Positions 1 through 5,431 of a stretch of DNA of 5,431 nucleotides are shown piece after piece (position 1 is the first letter of the stretch; the number at the start of each line of letters is the position of its first letter). The notes beneath the pieces are model-generated. The model saw only the letters and a list, made by a program, of their open reading frames with translations. It was not told the origin of the DNA and made no database searches. The stretch is from positions 1-5,431 of the forward strand of contig JACDBM010000190.1 of the NCBI GenBank assembly GCA_013694945.1. Reading direction: 5' to 3'. Source of the stretch: Chthoniobacterales bacterium (GTDB lineage Bacteria > Verrucomicrobiota > Verrucomicrobiia > Chthoniobacterales > UBA10450). The position numbers were made by a program, and so were the translations under genes.

Positions 1-1
1 G

Positions 2-205
2 AGCGACAATAATTTCGAGTACAAGCTCTACGGCGGCTTCAGCGGCGACAAGGTTTATGAACCTGCGAGCAACGGAATTTATCCCGAGTTCGTGTTAAAA
101 AACTACGAGCTCCTCGCCACAAATCCGTCGCCGATCTTCAAGAGCCAGTTCGACAGCCGGGCGCAAGCCGCCCTGGGGCGTCTAACTATTGAAAAGCCCG
201 AGTAG
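2..205 (+). CDS. C-terminal end of an unrecognised protein (partial)
   Basis: This reading frame is open from the left edge to a TAG at 203-205 and gives 67 residues; the other two plus frames are less convincing (frame 1 stops at once with TAA at 10-12). The fragment is rich in aromatic and polar residues (FEYKLYGGFSGDKVYEP, then YPEFVLKNYELL and NPSPIFKSQFD) and uses mostly GC-ending codons, as the neighbouring genes do, so it is probably a real gene end. I see no membrane segment or catalytic motif in it and do not recognise the family. Its last five codons overlap the xerC start in another frame, so the two genes are probably co-transcribed and translationally coupled. The start and the bulk of the protein lie outside the window. 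Confidence 0.65.
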   Translation, partial: SDNNFEYKLYGGFSGDKVYEPASNGIYPEFVLKNYELLATNPSPIFKSQFDSRAQAALGRLTIEKPE

Positions 206-1109
206 CGTTGATGCGCGACCGGCTCGACGCGATCCGCTGGCGGAGGAGTTCCTGCGTTTTCTGGAAGTCGAGCGGAACGCTTCCCCGCGGACTATCATGG
301 CCTACCGGAAAGCGCTGACCGGCTTTCGAGCTGAAAGCGCCGCTCGATCCTGGAAAAAATGTGTCGCAGACGACTTCCGGGATTACCTCTTCGGCGCCAT
401 GAAGAAACGCCAGGCGCGCTCCTACATCCGCCTGCAGTTCTCCGCCTTTCGCACCTTTTATCGTTTCCTGATGGAGCGAAAAGGCCTGCGCCGCGATCCG
501 GTGAGGGAACTCGAGCTTCCGAAGGCGGAGAAAAAGCTGCCGCTCGTCCTGACACGGCAGCAAATCGAGGAACTTCTTTCCGCGCCGTTGCGCATGCCTA
601 AACATCAGGCCGCCCCAACTTGGATGCCGCTCCGCGACGCGGCCATCATGGAGATGTTCTACAGCAGCGGTTTGCGCCTGGGAGAACTCGCGTCCCTTGA
701 TGTCGCTGCGGTCGACGTTTACACCGAGTCGGTGCGTGTCCTCGGCAAAGGCCGCAAGGAACGCGTCTGCCCCGTGGGGGCTCCCGCCTTGGAAGCTGTC
801 TCCCGCTATCGGGCCGCGGGCAACGTGCAAAGCGGCCCGCTTTTCATCAGCAAGACCCGCCAGCGGATTTCGCCGCGCTCGATCTGGCTGATCTTAAAAC
901 GGTATCTCCGCCACACATCGATTCCGGTCACGATAAGTCCGCACAAACTGCGGCATAGCTTCGCGACCCACCTGCTGGATGGCGGCGCCGACTTGCGCAG
1001 TGTGCAGGCGTTGTTAGGGCACGCCAGCCTCTCGACGACCCAAATCTACACCCATGTCACGATCGAACGCCTGAAGCGCGCCTACAACGACGCGCATCCG
1101 CGGGCGTGA
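189..1109 (+). CDS. xerC: Tyrosine site-specific recombinase, XerC/XerD family
   Basis: This 306-residue protein has the usual Xer length. XerC and XerD act as a pair at the dif site to resolve chromosome dimers at division, cutting and rejoining DNA through a 3'-phosphotyrosyl link. The N-terminal SAM-like core-binding domain covers about residues 15-110 (ASPRTIMAYRKAL near 31-43). The catalytic domain follows from about 120, with Arg163 (SSGLRLGEL), Lys187 (LGKGRKER), His252 and Arg255 (HKLRHSFATHLL), His278 (LLGHASLSTTQIYTH) and nucleophile Tyr287. All six catalytic residues are present, so it should be active. The start is TTG at 189: an in-frame TAA lies at 183-185, and TTG is the only ordinary start before the core-binding domain. 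It overlaps the preceding gene by 17 bp and has only a weak G-rich stretch (175-178) as a possible ribosome site. XerC and XerD cannot be told apart by eye; a phage or integron-type integrase is less likely given the length and standard motifs. It converges on clpC, with 82 bp between the stops. Confidence 0.9.
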   Translation: MKSPSSVDARPARRDPLAEEFLRFLEVERNASPRTIMAYRKALTGFRAESAARSWKKCVADDFRDYLFGAMKKRQARSYIRLQFSAFRTFYRFLMERKGLRRDPVRELELPKAEKKLPLVLTRQQIEELLSAPLRMPKHQAAPTWMPLRDAAIMEMFYSSGLRLGELASLDVAAVDVYTESVRVLGKGRKERVCPVGAPALEAVSRYRAAGNVQSGPLFISKTRQRISPRSIWLILKRYLRHTSIPVTISPHKLRHSFATHLLDGGADLRSVQALLGHASLSTTQIYTHVTIERLKRAYNDAHPRA

Positions 1110-1191
1110 AAAAGACCGATCAGAAGCTCGCCCCTCAGCCGCCCAGCCCGATTGAGCCAAGAATCGTGTCAGAACTCTCCGACTCAGCTCG

Positions 1192-3672
1192 CTAGCTGGC
1201 GCTTGCGGCTTCGCTCCCCTGCGGCTCCGCCACACGAAAGACGAGCTTTCCTTCACTCACCGTCACCTCGACCAGATCGCCTGCCTTCACGGCACCGCGC
1301 AGGAGTTCCTCGGCCAGCGGGTCCTCTAAATAGCGCTCCACCGCACGCCGCATGGGCCGCGCGCCATAGGTCGGATCGTAACCCTTTTCGATCACGAATT
1401 CGTGCGCCGCGCTATCCAGCACGATCTCGATCTCCTTGATCCGAAGACGCGCTTTCACCTTGTTCACTTCGAGGTCAACGATGCGCATTAAGTCCGGCTT
1501 CGAGAGAGTGTGGAACACGATGATTTCATCCAGCCGGTTCAGAAACTCCGGTTTGAAGACGCGTTTCGTCTCCTCCAGGATTTTCCCCCGCATCGTGTCG
1601 TAATCGCCCGAATCCGACGGAGCACCAAAACCCATCGTCGTCTGACGCCTGATCAGGTCCGCGCCGACGTTCGAAGTCATGATAATGATCGTGTTGCGGA
1701 AATCGATTTTCCGCCCTAACGAGTCCGTGACCTTACCATCCTCCAGGATTTGGAGGAGCAGATGCATCACATCGGGGTGCGCTTTCTCGATCTCGTCAAA
1801 AAGCACGACCGAGTAGGGCCGGCGCCGCACTGCTTCCGAAAGCTGGCCGCCTTCCTCATAACCGACATAACCCGGAGGCGAACCGATCAACCGCGAGGCG
1901 GTGAACTTTTCCATGTACTCCGACATGTCGATTTGGATCAGCGCATCCGGATCGCCGAACATGAATTCAGCCAGGGTGCGTGCGAGGAAGGTCTTGCCCA
2001 CTCCGGTCGGGCCCAGAAACACAAAGGAGCCGATCGGACGTTTTGGATCCTTCAGGTCGGCCCTGGATCGGCGCAGCGCCTTGCTGATGGCGGTGACCGC
2101 TTCGTCCTGGCCGATGACGCGCTGCTTCAGGTCGCTCTCCATCGCGAGCAGCTTGGCCGTTTCCTTCTGCTCCATCTTCTGGAGTGGAACGCCGGTCATC
2201 TTCGAGATGATGCTCATCATGTCGTCGGCACTGACGAGCACTTCCTTTTCTTCCCGCTCCTCGCGCCACTCCGTCAGAATGCCTTCGAGTTTGTCCTTGG
2301 CCTGCTTCTCCTTGTCACGCAGCGCGGCCGCTTTCTCGAAATCCTGCGCTTTGATTGCCGCTTCTTTCTCAATCCGAATCTCTTCGATTTCCTTCTCGAT
2401 GTCCTTCAGATCAGGCGGGCGCGTCATTGAATTGATGCGGGCCCGCGAACCTGCTTCGTCCATAACGTCGATCGCCTTGTCCGGCAGAAAGCGACCGGTG
2501 ATGTAACGTTCGGAAAGCTTCACCGCCAACTCGAGAGCCTCGTCCGTCAGCTTTGCTTTGTGATGCGCCTCGTATTTGGGGCGCAGCCCCTTCAAAATCA
2601 GGATCGCTTCATCCACTGTCGGCGCCTCGACCTTTACCGTCTGGAAACGACGCTCCAGAGCAGCATCCTTCTCGATGTACTTGCGATACTCGTTCAGCGT
2701 CGTTGCGCCCACGCACTGCAACTCACCACGGCTGAGCGCCGGTTTGATGATGTTTGAGGCATCCATCGCGCCTTCCGCAGAACCAGCCCCCACGATGGTG
2801 TGCAACTCATCAATAAAGAGAATGACATTCTTGGAGCGGCGAATCTCATCCATGACCGCTTTGATTCGCTCCTCGAACTGACCGCGGTACTTCGTTCCTG
2901 CGACCATGAGCGCCAAATCCAGGGTAATTACCTTCTTGTCGCGCAGCAGCTCCGGCACATTGCCGCTGGCAATCTCCTGGGCCAGACCCTCTGCGATCGC
3001 CGTCTTTCCGACACCCGCTTCTCCGAGCAGGACTGGATTATTCTTCGTGCGTCGGCAGAGCACCTGAATCACGCGCTCAATTTCGTTCTGCCGGCCGATC
3101 ACCGGATCCAGTTCGCCTTTTTTTGCCAGATCGGTGAGATCCCGGCCAAAGGCGCGGAGAGCCGGTGTTTTAACGTCTTTTTTGCCGGAAGGCTCTGCGC
3201 CACCGTTTCCTTCGCTCTCGGACTCGGGCGGGGTGAAGTTCGGATCGAGCTCCTTCAGGATTTCATTGCGTGTGCGTTCGATATCCACTTCGAGGCTCTT
3301 AAGAACCCGCGCGGCCACGCCTTCCCCTTCCCGCAGCAGGCCGAGCAGAATGTGCTCGGTCCCGACATAGGAATGATTCAGAGCCTTCGCTTCTTTGCCG
3401 GCGAGGGCGAGAACCTTCTTCACGCGCGGGGTATACGGAATATTCCCGACCATCTTCGTTTCTGGTCCGGAGCCGACTTGTTTCTCGACTTCCATCCGCA
3501 CGGTCTCAAGATCCATCCCCATCTTTTGCAGCACGTTCACGGCAACGCCCTGCCCAAGTTTGATCAGCCCGAGCAAAAGGTGCTCCGTGCCGACATAGTT
3601 GTGATTGAAGCGATCTGCTTCCTTGCGGGCAAGCGCCAGAACCTGCTGGGCTCGCGGAGTAAAATTATTCAT
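1192..3672 (-). CDS. clpC: ATP-dependent Clp protease ATP-binding subunit ClpC
   Basis: ClpC is a cytoplasmic hexameric AAA+ unfoldase that threads substrates into the ClpP peptidase. At 826 residues it is close to the Bacillus form (about 810). Two N-domain repeats lie at about 5-65 and 81-140, each with a GTEH motif (Glu30 and Glu106, matching the phosphoarginine-binding glutamates of B. subtilis ClpC). The first ATPase ring has Walker A GEAGVGKT (217-224), pore loop KYRG (261-264), Walker B ILFIDE (284-289) and Arg fingers 341-342. A UVR/middle-domain coiled coil spans about 423-465 ([14 protein letters not shown]), which marks ClpC rather than ClpB or ClpA. The second ring has Walker A GPTGVGKT (554-561), GYVGYEEGG (601-609), Walker B VVLFDE (622-627), Arg713 and sensor-2 GAR (770-772). 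MGFG at 680-683 fits the ClpP-docking loop. The tail is short and Ala/Ser-rich. The ATG overlaps the mcsB stop as ATGA with no clear ribosome site, so coupled translation is likely. Confidence 0.97.
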   Translation of the reverse strand: MNNFTPRAQQVLALARKEADRFNHNYVGTEHLLLGLIKLGQGVAVNVLQKMGMDLETVRMEVEKQVGSGPETKMVGNIPYTPRVKKVLALAGKEAKALNHSYVGTEHILLGLLREGEGVAARVLKSLEVDIERTRNEILKELDPNFTPPESESEGNGGAEPSGKKDVKTPALRAFGRDLTDLAKKGELDPVIGRQNEIERVIQVLCRRTKNNPVLLGEAGVGKTAIAEGLAQEIASGNVPELLRDKKVITLDLALMVAGTKYRGQFEERIKAVMDEIRRSKNVILFIDELHTIVGAGSAEGAMDASNIIKPALSRGELQCVGATTLNEYRKYIEKDAALERRFQTVKVEAPTVDEAILILKGLRPKYEAHHKAKLTDEALELAVKLSERYITGRFLPDKAIDVMDEAGSRARINSMTRPPDLKDIEKEIEEIRIEKEAAIKAQDFEKAAALRDKEKQAKDKLEGILTEWREEREEKEVLVSADDMMSIISKMTGVPLQKMEQKETAKLLAMESDLKQRVIGQDEAVTAISKALRRSRADLKDPKRPIGSFVFLGPTGVGKTFLARTLAEFMFGDPDALIQIDMSEYMEKFTASRLIGSPPGYVGYEEGGQLSEAVRRRPYSVVLFDEIEKAHPDVMHLLLQILEDGKVTDSLGRKIDFRNTIIIMTSNVGADLIRRQTTMGFGAPSDSGDYDTMRGKILEETKRVFKPEFLNRLDEIIVFHTLSKPDLMRIVDLEVNKVKARLRIKEIEIVLDSAAHEFVIEKGYDPTYGARPMRRAVERYLEDPLAEELLRGAVKAGDLVEVTVSEGKLVFRVAEPQGSEAASAS

Positions 3673-4790
3673 TCTTTTGGAGGCTCGGAAGTCGCACCGT
3701 TCCCGGAGTCCCGCGCCACTCTACTAATATCAGGTTTGGGAAACACCCGCAAACGCTCGCGAATTATCTGGGCCCGCAATTCGTCGCGTTCCTCCGCATT
3801 CAGCTTCTGCTGCGAACTTTTCTGCAGGTGAGCCGGTTGTGTATCAATAAAGAGTTCGTCGATGGGCAAACGGCGGTCCTCCGGGAAAGCGCCGAGATCG
3901 ACTCCGAGTTTAATGATCGAGAGCAGGTTTAGCGCCTCCTTTGAGGTCATCGCATGCGCAAAGGTCAGCACGCCGTAAGCGCGTCCGATTTGATCCCAAA
4001 GCGTGTTTGGCTTTTTCTGCATTAAGACCTGCCGCGCGTCATGTTCCTTTTCGATGATGGTCTCGATGACCTTGCTCAACCGGCCGATGATCTCGTCTTC
4101 CTTTTCGCCCAAGGTCGTCTGATTGGAAATCTGGAAGAGGTTGCCCATCGCTTCCGTCCCTTCGCCGTAGAGACCGCGGACTGCCAAACCGATTTTGTTC
4201 ACCGCCTGGATGACCTGGTTGATCATCTCGCTCAAGACAAGTCCCGGCAGGTGCAGCATGGCCGAGGCCCTCATCCCCGTGCCGACGTTCGTCGGACACG
4301 CCGTCAGGTATCCAAGCTTCGAATCGTAAGCGAAATCCAGTTTGCTCTCAAGCGTGCTATCGACCTTGTCCACCAGCTTGAAGGCGCTCTTCAGCTGCAA
4401 GCCGGAACGAATCGATTGCATCCGCAGGTGGTCCTCTTCGTTCACCATGATGCTGAGCGTCTGGCGACGATTCATGACCACCGCGCTGCCGACATTCTTC
4501 GCCGCATGCTCGCGACTGATGAGATGCCGCTCGACCAGGACCTGCTTCTCGAGGGCGGAGAGATCCTGGAGTAATTGCGAAAACGAATCCTGCATCTCAG
4601 GCAGCTCTTCCACGCGCGGTTTGACGAGCTCGAGAATCTGCGCGCGCTCCGCCTTCTTGGCCCAACCGGGGAAGGGGCGCTGGCGCAGATTACGTGCGAG
4701 CCGGACTCGACTGCTCACCACGATTTGGTGATGTGGTCCCTCTCCGCGCAGCCACTCGCCGCCGGAAGCCATGACATTGGAAAACTTCAT
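3669..4790 (-). CDS. mcsB: Protein-arginine kinase McsB
   Basis: McsB uses ATP to phosphorylate arginine side chains of proteins, marking them for ClpCP in the cytoplasm. The 373-residue length fits the family (about 360). It has the ATP:guanido phosphotransferase catalytic fold: SSRVRLARN at 26-34, NEEDHLR at 117-123, CPTNVGTGMRAS at 165-176 and RGLYGEGTEA at 205-214. Glu119, Cys165 and Glu210 align with the catalytic Glu121, Cys167 and Glu212 reported for Bacillus-type McsB, allowing for a two-residue offset. The C-terminal domain has RDELRA at 335-340, the RDxxRA phosphoarginine pocket used for allosteric activation. This pocket and the absence of a creatine or arginine kinase N-terminal domain separate McsB from metabolic phosphagen kinases. 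The last roughly 20 residues are a hydrophilic Gly/Ser/Pro-rich tail. ATG at 4790 is chosen because it places Trp13 and the SSR motif at the usual distance. The gene begins 1 bp after mcsA stops and overlaps clpC by 4 bp. Confidence 0.95.
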   Translation of the reverse strand: MKFSNVMASGGEWLRGEGPHHQIVVSSRVRLARNLRQRPFPGWAKKAERAQILELVKPRVEELPEMQDSFSQLLQDLSALEKQVLVERHLISREHAAKNVGSAVVMNRRQTLSIMVNEEDHLRMQSIRSGLQLKSAFKLVDKVDSTLESKLDFAYDSKLGYLTACPTNVGTGMRASAMLHLPGLVLSEMINQVIQAVNKIGLAVRGLYGEGTEAMGNLFQISNQTTLGEKEDEIIGRLSKVIETIIEKEHDARQVLMQKKPNTLWDQIGRAYGVLTFAHAMTSKEALNLLSIIKLGVDLGAFPEDRRLPIDELFIDTQPAHLQKSSQQKLNAEERDELRAQIIRERLRVFPKPDISRVARDSGNGATSEPPKE

Positions 4791-4791
4791 C

Positions 4792-5283
4792 TTAGCGCGT
4801 GAACTCCGTTTCCAGTTGCTTAATCTGATCGCGCAGCGACGCCGCGGTTTCGTAATTCTCTTCCGCGACGGCCTTCCGCAAATGTTCCGCGAGCGATCGC
4901 ATGCGATCGCTCAGCTGCATTTCGCGATGTGCTCGCTGTGGAAGTTTCCCGACGTGCTCGGTGCCTTTGTGCATCGCTTTCAGCAAGCTCCCCAAACCTT
5001 CCGCAAAAGTCACGTAGCAGGCGCTGCAACCGAGCCGTCCTGTCTTCTTGAAGTCCGCCTGGGTAAATCCACAGACGCCGCACTTCTGGGTCGGCGCGCC
5101 TTTCTCGATTTCTTCCGCCGCGCCAATCCCGAGCAGCAAATCGGCCAGCGCAAACCCTGTCGGATCCTGCACGCCTTTCTCCTTCGAGCAGGCGTCGCAG
5201 AGATTCACCTTCTGCATTTTGCCTTCCAGGATCTGCGTCAGGAAGACTGTCGCATCATTACATTTACAAACGTCACACAACAT
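4792..5283 (-). CDS. mcsA: McsA, zinc-finger and UVR-domain activator of McsB
   Basis: McsA is the small partner that binds and activates the McsB kinase and takes part in stress and metal responses; it has no enzymatic motif of its own. In 163 residues (B. subtilis McsA is somewhat longer, about 185) it has two zinc-finger modules: CDVC at 3-6 with CDAC at 29-32, and CGVC at 68-71 with CSAC at 86-89. An extra Cys8 follows the first pair. A C-terminal UVR motif at about 135-160 (ENYETAASLRDQIKQLE) resembles the one in ClpC and UvrB/UvrC. The start is firm: an in-frame TAA lies 12 nt upstream with no other start between, and the next Met (23) would lose the first zinc ligands. It is the first gene of the operon and mcsB follows after 1 bp. 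A GAGG lies about 14 nt before the ATG, too far for a good ribosome site. The order mcsA-mcsB-clpC supports the name strongly. Confidence 0.93.
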   Translation of the reverse strand: MLCDVCKCNDATVFLTQILEGKMQKVNLCDACSKEKGVQDPTGFALADLLLGIGAAEEIEKGAPTQKCGVCGFTQADFKKTGRLGCSACYVTFAEGLGSLLKAMHKGTEHVGKLPQRAHREMQLSDRMRSLAEHLRKAVAEENYETAASLRDQIKQLETEFTR

Positions 5284-5285
5284 TG

Positions 5286-5314
5286 CGGTAAATTAGACCT
5301 CAAAACACGGTAAA
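5286..5314. repeat. Perfect 7-bp direct repeat in the mcsA promoter, possible operator
   Basis: CGGTAAA occurs at 5286-5292 and again at 5308-5314 (TTTACCG on the mcsA strand), with starts 22 bp apart, about two helical turns. One copy lies in the spacer next to the -35 hexamer; the other lies between the -10 and the mcsA ATG. A dimeric regulator bound to both would cover the promoter. It does not match the CtsR tandem heptad (GGTCAAA repeats 3 bp apart) or the HrcA CIRCE inverted repeat. It may be chance. Confidence 0.3.
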
Positions 5315-5321
5315 CATTCAA
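5292..5321 (-). promoter_or_regulatory. Candidate sigma-70-type promoter of mcsA-mcsB-clpC
   Basis: On the minus strand TTGAAT (5321-5316) and TCTAAT (5297-5292) are separated by 18 bp. They match the housekeeping consensus at 4 of 6 and 5 of 6 positions. Transcription would begin around 5283-5286, at or just before the mcsA ATG, giving a leaderless or nearly leaderless mRNA. This is the best promoter match in the 85-bp gap. A lone TAAAAT farther up (5371-5366) lacks a paired -35. Chance matches of this quality are common, so confidence is modest. Confidence 0.4.
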
Positions 5322-5368
5322 CCCCCGGCTTGCAGAAGGTCGTGCGCGAAACAGCGCCTCACCAGATT

Positions 5369-5431
5369 TTATGAGTAAATCGGTGTACCGGTTCCGCGCG
5401 TCAATTCACGGAAGCGCGCGATGATGCGACC
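5369..5431 (-). CDS. C-terminal end of an unrecognised protein upstream of mcsA (partial)
   Basis: One minus-strand frame is open from the right edge to a TAA at 5371-5369 and gives 20 residues, including ARFRELTRGTGTPIYS. The other two minus frames stop within about 30 nt. Codons are mostly GC-ending like the neighbours, and the ending looks like ordinary protein, so a real gene end is likely, but 20 residues are too few to name it. It stands where ctsR stands in Firmicutes, and the tail does not look like CtsR. It lies on the mcsA strand, 85 bp upstream, so readthrough into the operon is possible. Confidence 0.5.
   Translation of the reverse strand, partial: GRIIARFRELTRGTGTPIYS

Noticed and set aside
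186..830. 214-codon minus-strand open frame opposite xerC
   Set aside because: xerC has all six catalytic residues in the plus frame; the antisense translation shows no family feature.
1185..1198. Inverted repeat CAGCT-CGCT-AGCTG as a clpC terminator
   Set aside because: The stem is only 5 bp, overlaps the stop codon, and no T-run follows on either strand.
1750..2506. Plus-strand open frames of 226 and 201 codons opposite the clpC middle and second ATPase domain
   Set aside because: They overlap each other and clpC, lack recognisable motifs, and are low-complexity shadows of the real coding strand.
3256..3636. Imperfect direct DNA repeat, copies 228 bp apart (near 3352-3382 and 3580-3610)
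   Set aside because: It is the coding trace of the two Clp N-domain repeats (YVGTEH twice, 76 residues apart), a normal ClpC feature and not a DNA element.
2800..3831. 343-codon plus-strand open frame opposite the N-terminal part of clpC and the end of mcsB
   Set aside because: It is antisense to strongly conserved clpC motifs and crosses the mcsB/clpC junction. Its translation shows no domain and is explained by GC-rich codon bias on the opposite strand.
4771..5313. 180-codon plus-strand open frame opposite mcsA
   Set aside because: McsA on the minus strand has four well-spaced CxxC pairs and a UVR motif; the antisense frame has no such support.
5343..5356. GCGC-GAAACA-GCGC stem in the mcsA upstream gap as a terminator or regulatory hairpin
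   Set aside because: A 4-bp stem in GC-rich DNA is expected by chance and no T-run follows it.
5371..5424. 17-residue plus-strand ORF with an ATG at 5371
   Set aside because: It is too short, has no ribosome site, and lies over a more convincing minus-strand gene end.

Overview
The window carries a compact protein-quality-control operon on the minus strand, mcsA-mcsB-clpC (5283 down to 1192). It faces a plus-strand gene for a XerC/XerD-type tyrosine recombinase (189-1109). A partial gene runs off each edge. Coding density is very high: the only intergenic stretches are 82 bp between the convergent xerC and clpC stops and 85 bp in front of mcsA. No stretch over 300 bp lacks a gene. I saw no RNA gene, mobile element or CRISPR array.

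Organism: the DNA is GC-rich with GC-ending codons, a TTG start for xerC, and no well-placed Shine-Dalgarno sequence before any of the four complete genes. The mcsA-mcsB-clpC order is the one known from Firmicutes, where ctsR normally precedes mcsA. Here an unrelated-looking gene end takes that place. McsA/McsB/ClpC also occur outside Firmicutes, for example in Chlamydiae and other PVC bacteria. A GC-rich, Verrucomicrobia-like soil or environmental bacterium is my best guess. This is inference from style and gene content, not an alignment.

Layout: 2-205 (+) is the 67-residue C-terminal end of an unrecognised protein, and its last codons overlap the xerC start. 189-1109 (+) is the recombinase with a complete R-K-H-R-H-Y catalytic set. 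1192-3672 (-) is clpC, a two-ring AAA+ unfoldase. 3669-4790 (-) is mcsB, a protein-arginine kinase, overlapping clpC by 4 bp (ATGA). 4792-5283 (-) is mcsA, the zinc-finger/UVR partner of McsB, ending 1 bp before mcsB. 5284-5368 holds the likely operon promoter and a perfect 7-bp direct repeat. 5369-5431 (-) is the 20-residue C-terminal end of another unrecognised protein.

How the genes work together: by family knowledge, McsA activates McsB, McsB phosphorylates arginines on damaged or regulatory proteins, and ClpC binds phosphoarginine through its N-terminal domain and feeds the substrate to ClpP. The sequence shows the key residues of all three parts: McsB catalytic and allosteric motifs, four CxxC pairs in McsA, and both GTE glutamates in the ClpC N-domain. 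The system therefore looks functional, although the usual repressor CtsR is not beside it. ClpP and a phosphoarginine phosphatase are not in the window. This is a known system in an apparently less usual host and regulatory setting; I found no wholly new system.
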